From NCBI GenBank assembly GCA_011390435.1, contig JAABSK010000148.1, positions 1 to 6,951 on the forward strand: 6,951 nucleotides of DNA, read 5' to 3'. Both the position numbers and the translations under genes were made by a program. The notes under the pieces are model-generated. The model had not been told where the DNA came from. It saw only the letters and a program-made list of their open reading frames with translations, and made no database searches. Shown in pieces: positions 1 through 6,083 of the stretch; the stretch's first letter is position 1, and each line of letters opens with the position of its first letter. This stretch comes from Desulfobacteraceae bacterium (GTDB lineage Bacteria; Desulfobacterota; Desulfobacteria; Desulfobacterales; Desulfobacteraceae).

Positions 1-327
1 ATTGCAATCCATAACATCCCGGAAGGCATCGCTGTTTCTGTTCCTATTTACTATGCCACTAAGAGCAGAAAAAAGGCCTTTGCCTATTCTTTTCTGTCGG
101 GCCTGGCGGAACCCATCGGTGCGCTGGTAGGCTTTCTCCTGCTTCTTACTTTTTTTAATGACGCGTTCTTTGGCGTCACTTTTGCTGCTGTCGCAGGCAT
201 TATGGTCTATATCTCTCTGGATGAACTTTTGCCGACGGCCGAAGAATATGGGGAGCATCATATCGCCATTACTGGTTTGATTGCGGGAATGGCGGTAATG
301 GCAGTCAGTCTGCTGCTGTTTGTCTGA
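1..327 (+). CDS. zupT: ZIP-family divalent metal transporter, ZupT-like (3' part only)
   Basis: The reading frame is open from base 1 to the TGA at 325-327 and gives the last 108 residues; the start lies outside the window. ZIP transporters are inner-membrane proteins that import zinc and other divalent metals such as iron, manganese or cobalt. The fragment carries the ZIP signature HNIPEG at its residues 4-9 (bases 10-27), whose His, Asn and Glu belong to the transmembrane metal site. It also has the following-helix motif SGLAEPIG (residues 33-40), then hydrophobic helices around 41-52, 58-76 and 88-108. The short Lys/Arg-rich turn KSRKK (21-25) is a typical cytoplasmic loop. The protein ends directly after the last helix, as ZupT does. 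The family is secure; the ZupT subfamily is likely from the motifs, and the transported metal cannot be read from the sequence. It is followed by 125 noncoding bases and has no evident functional link to the next gene. Confidence 0.9.
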   Translation: MAIHNIPEGIAVSVPIYYATKSRKKAFAYSFLSGLAEPIGALVGFLLLLTFFNDAFFGVTFAAVAGIMVYISLDELLPTAEEYGEHHIAITGLIAGMAVMAVSLLLFV

Positions 328-354
328 CACAGTCAATGCAGATGTAAAAAACAG

Positions 355-375
355 GGTTGCTTTTTAAAAGCAATC
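355..375 (+). terminator. Possible weak hairpin terminator after the zupT-like gene (or palindromic operator)
   Basis: The arms TTGCTTTT (357-364) and AAAAGCAA (366-373) form a near-perfect palindrome around T365. G-U and G-C pairs at 356/374 and 355/375 extend it. As RNA it could fold as an 8-bp stem (355-362 with 368-375) with a 5-base loop, followed by a moderately T-rich stretch (378-390). It lies 28 bases after the zupT-like stop. The stem is AT-rich and the T tract is interrupted, so termination would be weak; a protein-binding palindrome is an equal alternative. Confidence 0.3.
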
Positions 376-385
376 AATATATTCT
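357..385 (+). promoter_or_regulatory. Weak candidate sigma-70-type promoter for the GAF/AAA+ activator gene
   Basis: TTGCTT (357-362) could serve as a -35 box, with TATTCT (380-385) as a -10 box at 17-base spacing. TATATT (378-383) matches the -10 consensus better but at 15 bases. The -35 candidate matches only TTG of TTGACA and coincides with the palindrome at 355-375, so a repressor bound there would block it. This is pattern matching only. Confidence 0.25.
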
Positions 386-419
386 TATTTCGTATGTAAC
401 TGCGTTATTTCGTTACGCA
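385..419. promoter_or_regulatory. Repeat cluster, possible operator upstream of the activator gene
   Basis: The 9-bp sequence TTATTTCGT occurs at 385-393 and again at 405-413, a 20-bp offset that is about two helical turns. Two inverted pairs interlock with it: GTAAC (396-400) with GTTAC (412-416), and TGCGT (401-405) with ACGCA (415-419). All of this lies 34-68 bases before the ATG of the activator gene. Such spacing is typical of a dimeric regulator's binding sites; autoregulation by the activator's own Fis-type HTH is one possibility. No known site was recognised. Confidence 0.3.
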
Positions 420-452
420 TGTGATATTTAATCAATTGCCGGGGTCGTCATC

Positions 453-2006
453 ATGAATCAATCCAATCTTGAGCTTTTCAAGGAATTGAACCCGGAGACG
501 CTGCAGAAAAAATTTCTCAATTCTCTGCTGAAAATCCAGAATGTTCAGCGCGGGTCCATATGGATCAAAAAAGGACAGACCTATCAGTGTATTGAAGCGG
601 CCGGTGCCCATGCCGATGAAATCAAAGGCGTGAACCTGGATGTTCACCATCCCAGCATTGTGGGATGGGTGATTGAAAACAAAAAAATGACCGTGGCTGA
701 AGTTCAGTCCGATCGGCGGCATTACAAGGAAGTGGAAGATACGTTTGATATCAAAAGCAGCCTGATTCTGTGCTTTCCGCTTTTTTTCCGGGACAAGAAA
801 GTCTACGGCGCAGTTCAGATCATTGATACCACTCCGGAAAAAAGCCGGTTAAATCTGGATTCCGGATACCTGGAACAGCTCCAGAACCTGGTGGATATCT
901 GTTCGATCGCCTTGAGCAATGCAATTTTGTACGCCACTGAAAAGAAAAAATTTTTAACCCTGAAGTCGGCTCTCAGCGAAAACAGAAGTGAAAACACCAT
1001 CATCGGCCAGAGTCCCGGATTTCAAAAGTGTATCGAGCTGGTGAAAAGTTATGCGGTCACTGAATTTCATGTGCTGATTACCGGTGAGAGTGGAACCGGT
1101 AAAGAACTGGTTGCAGAAAAAATTCATCAGTCCAGTACCAGAAAGGATAAACCGTTTCTGGTGCAAAACTGCAGTGCTATCCCTGAAACCCTTCTGGAAA
1201 GCGAGTTGTTCGGATATAAAAAAGGGGCGTTTACCGGTGCATCCCAGGATAAAATGGGACTGTTTGAAGCGGCCAATGGCGGGACGGTGTTTCTGGATGA
1301 GATCGGAGACATGCCCATGAGCACCCAGGCCAGCCTGCTGCGGATTCTTCAGAAAAATGAGATCAAGCCGTTGGGGGAAACCATGGCACGGACCATTGAT
1401 GTGCGAATCGTGGCCGCCACCAACAAGGACATCAAGCAGATGATCGGGGAAAATACCTTTCGCCAGGATCTGTTCTACCGGTTGTCTGTTTTGCCGGTCC
1501 ATCTGCCGCCGCTCCGGGAACGGCAGGAGGATATTCCGCTGCTGGTCCGGCATTTTCTGGACAAAGAAGCGATTAAAGCCGGTGTTCTTGAAAAAAAAAT
1601 ATCAGCACAGGCCCTGCAGATGCTGGTATCCTATTCATGGCCGGGAAATATCCGGGAGCTGGAAAATCTCATCCGCTACCTGATCGTCACGGCAGAAGAT
1701 GAATACATTACACCAGCCAACCTCCCCCTCCATGTCCGGAACCCGGGAAGCGGTCTTGATCCGTTTGGAAATCCTGTTCCGGAACACCAGGCAGGCCCGG
1801 ACAATGATCAGGTGCATTTGTGCAGCATGACCTGGCCCCGGCTGGAAAAAGAATATGTCCGTGCCCTTTTAAGAAAAAACAACTGGAACATTACCTGGGC
1901 GTCAAAAATCGCCGGTGTCAACCGGTCCACCTTTGCCTCCCGAATGCGGAAGCTGGGGATCAGGCGGGATCCGCAGGCGGTTCATCCAGCAGACGCCGAA
2001 CCGTGA
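453..2006 (+). CDS. Sigma-54-dependent transcriptional activator (GAF - AAA+ - Fis HTH)
   Basis: This 517-residue bacterial enhancer-binding protein uses ATP hydrolysis to open sigma-54 RNA polymerase promoters. Residues about 15-160 form a GAF sensor domain, followed by a Lys-rich linker and the AAA+ domain (about 182-412). All catalytic elements are intact: Walker A GESGTGKE (211-218), the sigma-54-contacting GAFTGA loop (258-263), Walker B VFLDE (279-283), sensor I with ATN (322-324), arginine-finger region FRQDLFYRL (336-344) and sensor II WPGNIRELEN (396-405). A long linker leads to a Fis-type helix-turn-helix (about 461-503). There is no receiver domain, so control is probably by a ligand or partner acting on GAF, as in the FhlA/NorR type. 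The ATG at 453 is the only ATG start available, since an in-frame TAA lies at 429-431. The Shine-Dalgarno is poor (GGGG, 441-444). A 14-residue tail after the HTH lies wholly over the end of the convergent kinase gene. Target genes are unknown. Confidence 0.93.
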   Translation: MNQSNLELFKELNPETLQKKFLNSLLKIQNVQRGSIWIKKGQTYQCIEAAGAHADEIKGVNLDVHHPSIVGWVIENKKMTVAEVQSDRRHYKEVEDTFDIKSSLILCFPLFFRDKKVYGAVQIIDTTPEKSRLNLDSGYLEQLQNLVDICSIALSNAILYATEKKKFLTLKSALSENRSENTIIGQSPGFQKCIELVKSYAVTEFHVLITGESGTGKELVAEKIHQSSTRKDKPFLVQNCSAIPETLLESELFGYKKGAFTGASQDKMGLFEAANGGTVFLDEIGDMPMSTQASLLRILQKNEIKPLGETMARTIDVRIVAATNKDIKQMIGENTFRQDLFYRLSVLPVHLPPLRERQEDIPLLVRHFLDKEAIKAGVLEKKISAQALQMLVSYSWPGNIRELENLIRYLIVTAEDEYITPANLPLHVRNPGSGLDPFGNPVPEHQAGPDNDQVHLCSMTWPRLEKEYVRALLRKNNWNITWASKIAGVNRSTFASRMRKLGIRRDPQAVHPADAEP

Positions 2007-4509
2007 TTGCCAGGTCGGTCATGGAAAAGGGTTTCTGGATGAAACACACCCCTTTGTCCAGTACTCCCTGATGGGCAATGACATTGGCGGTGTAACCGGA
2101 CATGAACATCAGTTTCATGTCCGGATGGAATTCCAGCAGTTTTTCAGCCAGATCCCTTCCGTTCATTTCCGGCATGACAACATCGGTCAGCACCAGATGA
2201 ATGGGCGTGCGGCACTCTCTGGCAAGAGTCAGGGCTTTTGTGGGTGTGCCGGCCCCCAGCACGGTGTATCCTTTTTTCTCCAGTATTTTCCGGGTCATTT
2301 TTAAAATACCCGGTTCATCTTCCACCACCAGGATGGTTTCATGGCCGGACGGCGCTGTTGCCGGAGGAGAGAGGGGCACTGGTATTTCATCTGTATCTGG
2401 TGTGTGCCGCGGCAGATAAATGTTAAAAGTGGTGCCCCGGCCTGGTTCACTGTATACATTGACGAACCCGTTATTCTGCCGGACAATGCCGTAAACCGTT
2501 GCCAGGCCCAGTCCGGTTCCTTTTCCGGTATCTTTGGTGGTGAAAAAAGGCTCAAACAGATTGTCCAGGGTTTGTCTGTCCATGCCGCAGCCGTTGTCGC
2601 TGACTGTCAGCAGCACAAAATCGCCGGGAACAAATCCGGCATGCTGGGAACAATATCCAGCATCAAAGGTTTTCATGCCGGTTTCAATCACCATGCTGCC
2701 CACATCTGTGATGGCATCTCTGGCATTGACGCACAGGTTGGCCAGAATCTGGTCGATCTGGGAGGGATCCATTTTTACCGGCCATAAATCCTCAGCCGGT
2801 TCCCATACCAGCTGGATATTTTCACCGATCAGGCGCTGGAGCATGACCATCATGGGTTTGATGGTCTGGTTCAGGTCAAGGACTTTCGGGTCGATGATCT
2901 GTTTTCTGGCAAATGTGAGCAATTGTCTGGTCAGGTCTGCCGATCGCTGGGCAGCCAGCTGGATTTCCGTCAAATCCGACCGGAGAGAGGTGTCGTCTGC
3001 CACCTGGTCCAGCGCCATTTCCGCATGGCCCAGAATCACCCCCAGCATATTGTTGAAATCATGGGCCACCCCGCCGGCCAGCCGGCCGATGGATTCCATT
3101 TTCCGGGCCTGGTTCAGCTGAGCCACAAGGGTTTCATATTCTGCTTCAGCTTTTTTCCGTTCGGTGATATCCCTGAATTCAACCGTCCGGACCTGTTTGC
3201 CTTTGTACGGGATATTCCGGGCTTCAAGGCGGACGGGATATGATTCATTGTTTTTACGCAGCCCCATGGATTCATAAGGTTTTTCATATCCGGACCGGAT
3301 ATGTTCCATGACCTGTGGCCGGAACGACGGAGCAATCAGCAGCAGGCCGTCCATGCCGATCAATTCGTCAACCGTGTATCCGGTCATGTCAGACAGTCCC
3401 TGGTTGCATTCCAGGATGGCGCCCTGATCATGGATGGCAATTCCGCCAAATGAGGCATTGTGCAGGGCTTTAAACCGGGCTTCACTTTCCCGCAGGAGAA
3501 GTTCAGCCTGTTTGCGCTGGGTAATATCGTGGTAATTTCCCAGAAGTCCGTTGATATCCGGGTCATGAAACAGATTGGTGCCGGTGAATTCGATCCACCG
3601 GTACTGGCCGTCTTTGCATTGGTAACGGCATTCTGTGGTTTCGACAGCATCGGGTCTTTCGAGAAACTGGCTGAAAAATTCCTGCAGCGGCGGCACATCA
3701 TCGGGATGGATGATGTCCCAGGTGCTTTTGCCTACCAGCTCTTCAGGTGTCCATCCGAACAGGCGTTCAACATTGGCACTTTTATATCGGTTGATACCGT
3801 GCTGATCCACAATGGCGATCACATCTCCGATATTGGCAATCATTTTGGTCAAAAGGGTCTGGTGTCGCCTGCTGTCGTCCATTGCTGTTTTCAGCCGGGC
3901 TTCACTCTGCCGCAGGGCTTCTTCAGCGCGTTTGCGCGACACCCTGTTGCGCATCAGCCATCCCAGCAGCGCTGTGGTCACCGGAAAAATGAGCATCACC
4001 GGCAGCCAGATATCTGCAAGCACCTGTTTTGCGACGGAAAACGGCAGCGCCAGCATCCATGCCAGCATGGCCAGGTGGACCACAATGCCAAGCGAATAGA
4101 GCTCCCTGATGGAAAGATCCATTTCCCGGTTGCGCCTGATGTGGCGCCAGGCAAGGCCGATGCTGCCGGATGTTACAATGACGCCAATTCCGGTCCAGAC
4201 GCCGGCACCCCCCTGGTACAGGCGATATGCCCCGGTTACTGCCATTGCCAGAAGGGTTGGCAGGGTTCCGAAAAAAACACCGGAGATGCCCAGCAGCACT
4301 GACCGGGTATCAAACACAATCCCGGGCATAAACTGCCAGGGAGAGAGCATGATGGCAATGCCCACAGCACCCAGGGCCACGCCGGCACCGGTCTGCTGGA
4401 AACGGGTTTTTTGAATATGGGGCCGGTCGCCCAGGATATCGTATATCAGTCCCATGGCCAGCAGAAGGGCGGCATTGTTCACCAGCCCAATAACGGTTTC
4501 ACCTGTCAT
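1960..4509 (-). CDS. Membrane hybrid histidine kinase: LytS-type membrane sensor - PAS - PAS - HisKA - HATPase - receiver
   Basis: 849 residues. Residues 1-190 hold about six hydrophobic segments (near 5-24, 41-57, 69-93, 103-121, 136-158, 167-187). The motifs FDTR (66-69), FFG (79-81) and YRLYQGG (95-101) are typical of the LytS/YhcK-type 5TM receptor domain. Two cytoplasmic PAS domains follow (about 217-333 and 343-453), each preceded by a similar charged helix. The kinase core has H-box GVAHDFNN with phospho-acceptor H483, N-box NLCVNARDA (N595), DNGCGM (638-643), FEPFFTTK (652-659) and GKGTGLGL (662-669). A Pro-rich linker (about 703-722) leads to a receiver with acidic pair D731/E732, acceptor D776, S804 and K826. 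No HPt domain is present. The start follows the HD-GYP stop by four bases, with TGGAG (4520-4524) as a possible ribosome-binding site inside that gene. The 3' end overlaps the plus-strand activator by 47 bases. The signal is unknown. Confidence 0.93.
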   Translation of the reverse strand: MTGETVIGLVNNAALLLAMGLIYDILGDRPHIQKTRFQQTGAGVALGAVGIAIMLSPWQFMPGIVFDTRSVLLGISGVFFGTLPTLLAMAVTGAYRLYQGGAGVWTGIGVIVTSGSIGLAWRHIRRNREMDLSIRELYSLGIVVHLAMLAWMLALPFSVAKQVLADIWLPVMLIFPVTTALLGWLMRNRVSRKRAEEALRQSEARLKTAMDDSRRHQTLLTKMIANIGDVIAIVDQHGINRYKSANVERLFGWTPEELVGKSTWDIIHPDDVPPLQEFFSQFLERPDAVETTECRYQCKDGQYRWIEFTGTNLFHDPDINGLLGNYHDITQRKQAELLLRESEARFKALHNASFGGIAIHDQGAILECNQGLSDMTGYTVDELIGMDGLLLIAPSFRPQVMEHIRSGYEKPYESMGLRKNNESYPVRLEARNIPYKGKQVRTVEFRDITERKKAEAEYETLVAQLNQARKMESIGRLAGGVAHDFNNMLGVILGHAEMALDQVADDTSLRSDLTEIQLAAQRSADLTRQLLTFARKQIIDPKVLDLNQTIKPMMVMLQRLIGENIQLVWEPAEDLWPVKMDPSQIDQILANLCVNARDAITDVGSMVIETGMKTFDAGYCSQHAGFVPGDFVLLTVSDNGCGMDRQTLDNLFEPFFTTKDTGKGTGLGLATVYGIVRQNNGFVNVYSEPGRGTTFNIYLPRHTPDTDEIPVPLSPPATAPSGHETILVVEDEPGILKMTRKILEKKGYTVLGAGTPTKALTLARECRTPIHLVLTDVVMPEMNGRDLAEKLLEFHPDMKLMFMSGYTANVIAHQGVLDKGVCFIQKPFSMTDLAITVRRLLDEPPADPA

Positions 4510-4513
4510 GGCA

Positions 4514-5641
4514 TCAAGACTCCAGGGGACGGTTCAGGGTATTTTCCAGAAATGAAAAGAGTGGACTGACAAGGGTTTCATCATCCTTGAATTTATTTTT
4601 AACCTCCAGAATGAGGTCCAGGGATGCAAAAAAAGCATCCACAACCTCTGGATCAAAATGGGTTTTGCGCCCCTCTTTGATGATGGCGCAGGATTTTTCC
4701 AGGGGAAAGGCTTTTTTATACGGGCGCTTGGATGACAAGGCATCAAACACATCTGCAATGGCGACAATCCGTCCCTCAAGCGGGATATCGGTTCCAGACA
4801 GGCCATTGGGGTAGCCGGAACCATCCCATTTTTCATGGTGGCTCAGGGCCACCCGTTCACCAAGCTTGATCACGTCGATGTCAGAGCCTTCAAGAATTTT
4901 AGCCCCCATGGTGGTGTGCTGTTTCATAACCTGCCATTCATCCGGGTCCAGTTTTGCAGGTTTCAGCAGAATCCGGTCCGGGATACCGATTTTTCCGATA
5001 TCATGCATGGGAGTTGCGTACAGAATCATTTCCACGGTTTTTTCATCCATTCCCATCTGCCGGGCGATCACCGCTGAATAATGGCTCATGCGCTGAATGT
5101 GGGCTCCGGTGTCTTCATCCTTGTATTCAGCTGCCCGGGTCAGGCGGTAAATGGTTTCCAAGGAGATCTGTTTGACCCGCTTAAAGGCATCGGTCAATTC
5201 TCTGGTGCGATTTTCCACTTCAGATTCCAGAAGGGTCTGATAGTTCCGCATGTGGTCATTGTATGCTTTGACTTTTAACAGCGAGGAAACCCTTACACGG
5301 ATTTCTGTCTTGTCTACGGGTTTGTTTAAAAAGTCATCCGCCCCTGCCTCAAGGGCTTTGACCCGGTCTTCAACAGACTGGAGCGCGGTCACCATGACAA
5401 TGGGGATGATCTGTGTGTCCGGGTCAGATTTTAATTTCCGGGCCACGGTAAAGCCATCCATTTTGGGCATCATGACATCCAGAAGGATCAGGTCCACCTG
5501 TTCGGATTGTGCTTTTTCAAGGGCCTGCTGGCCGTCAGAGGCAAACTCAAGATCATATCCCAGGGGAAAAAGCATGGCCTCGATCAGCCGGAGGTTGCGC
5601 TCTTCATCGTCTACAACCAGTATTCTGGGGGTTGTTTTCAT
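4514..5641 (-). CDS. Response regulator with HD-GYP cyclic-di-GMP phosphodiesterase domain (RpfG type)
   Basis: 375 residues from the preferred ATG at 5641. A receiver domain (about 5-122) has the acidic pair D11/D12, phospho-acceptor D55 in LLDVMMPKMDG, T85 and K107. A charged coiled-coil linker (about 125-160) joins it to an HD-GYP domain (about 160-345). Metal and catalytic motifs are complete: EDTGAH (176-181), HD of MHDIGKIGIPD (213-214), H242, HHE (268-270), GSGYP (274-278) and DVFDAL (297-302). RpfG-type enzymes hydrolyse cyclic di-GMP to pGpG or GMP when activated through the receiver, lowering cellular cyclic di-GMP. It is the only recognisable output enzyme in the operon, 16 bases after the single-receiver gene and 4 bases before the hybrid kinase. 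An in-frame GTG at 5668 would add nine residues and overlap the previous gene by 11 bases, but it lacks a ribosome-binding site, whereas AAAGGA sits six bases before the ATG at 5641. Confidence 0.93.
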   Translation of the reverse strand: MKTTPRILVVDDEERNLRLIEAMLFPLGYDLEFASDGQQALEKAQSEQVDLILLDVMMPKMDGFTVARKLKSDPDTQIIPIVMVTALQSVEDRVKALEAGADDFLNKPVDKTEIRVRVSSLLKVKAYNDHMRNYQTLLESEVENRTRELTDAFKRVKQISLETIYRLTRAAEYKDEDTGAHIQRMSHYSAVIARQMGMDEKTVEMILYATPMHDIGKIGIPDRILLKPAKLDPDEWQVMKQHTTMGAKILEGSDIDVIKLGERVALSHHEKWDGSGYPNGLSGTDIPLEGRIVAIADVFDALSSKRPYKKAFPLEKSCAIIKEGRKTHFDPEVVDAFFASLDLILEVKNKFKDDETLVSPLFSFLENTLNRPLES

Positions 5642-5647
5642 CTGTGT

Positions 5648-5653
5648 TCCTTT
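5648..5653 (-). promoter_or_regulatory. Ribosome-binding site deciding the HD-GYP gene start
   Basis: On the minus strand AAAGGA lies six bases upstream of the ATG at 5641-5639. It falls inside the longer reading frame that begins with GTG at 5668, so it favours the internal ATG as the real start. Confidence 0.7.
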
Positions 5654-5657
5654 CAGG

Positions 5658-6053
5658 TCAACGCTCACGGGGACTGTCCAGCAGCAGGTGCGCGATCTTT
5701 TTTAAAAAATCCTGAAGGTGAAAGGGTTTTGAAATATAATCCTGACAGCCGGCTGCCATCATTTTTTCCCTGTCACCTGGCATTACATTGGCAGTAAGGG
5801 CAACCACTGCAATATTTTTTGTTGCGGCATCACATTTGATCTGCTGTGTTGCTGCGATCCCATCCATTACCGGCAGCTGCATATCCATCAGAATCAGGTC
5901 GGGCCGGTGTTCTTTTGCCAGGATTACTCCCTGCTGACCGTCTGTGGCGGTAATGGTGGTATACCCCTTGTACTCAAGAATATCACGGAAGAGCTTCAGG
6001 TTCTGGGGGTCATCTTCAACAATGAGGATGGTTTTTTGCTGTATCTCATTCAT
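5658..6053 (-). CDS. Single-domain response regulator, DivK/CheY-like
   Basis: 131 residues from the preferred ATG at 6053, essentially one receiver domain with no output domain. The acidic cluster EDD (13-15), phospho-acceptor D57 in LMDMQLPVMDG, T87 and K109 in SKPF are all present, so it should be phosphorylatable. The MDMQLPVMDG style is that of DivK-like receivers and receivers paired with hybrid kinases. Such proteins shuttle phosphate or bind a kinase or effector directly. It lies between the PAS kinase (30-base gap) and the HD-GYP gene (16-base gap), so the upstream kinase is its most likely phosphodonor; this is inferred from position. An in-frame GTG at 6077 would add eight residues but has no visible Shine-Dalgarno, whereas AAGGTG precedes the ATG. 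The true partner and downstream target cannot be read from the sequence. Confidence 0.9.
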   Translation of the reverse strand: MNEIQQKTILIVEDDPQNLKLFRDILEYKGYTTITATDGQQGVILAKEHRPDLILMDMQLPVMDGIAATQQIKCDAATKNIAVVALTANVMPGDREKMMAAGCQDYISKPFHLQDFLKKIAHLLLDSPRER

Positions 6054-6058
6054 TGGAA

Positions 6059-6064
6059 CACCTT
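6059..6064 (-). promoter_or_regulatory. Ribosome-binding site deciding the DivK-like gene start
   Basis: AAGGTG on the minus strand ends five bases before the ATG at 6053-6051. The alternative GTG at 6077 has only an AT-rich stretch and no purine-rich motif before it, so the ATG is preferred. Confidence 0.65.
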
Positions 6065-6083
6065 GGGTTTTAATCACTGCATA

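Noticed and set aside
954..1553. 199-codon open frame on the minus strand
   Set aside because: It is antisense to the fully conserved AAA+ domain of the sigma-54 activator; the translation shows no domain.
2007..2100. Intrinsic terminator for the plus-strand activator
   Set aside because: No GC-rich hairpin followed by a T run is seen after the stop; this stretch is coding sequence of the minus-strand receiver.
1915..2304. 129-codon plus-strand frame bridging the convergent gene ends
   Set aside because: It runs through the HTH region of the activator and antisense to the kinase receiver. It has no convincing start signal and its protein shows no domain.
3460..4302. 280-codon open frame on the plus strand inside the hybrid kinase gene
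   Set aside because: It lies antisense to the PAS and membrane parts of a clearly conserved protein. Its translation is rich in Cys, His, Gln and Phe with no recognisable domain, as expected for the complement of a GC-leaning gene.
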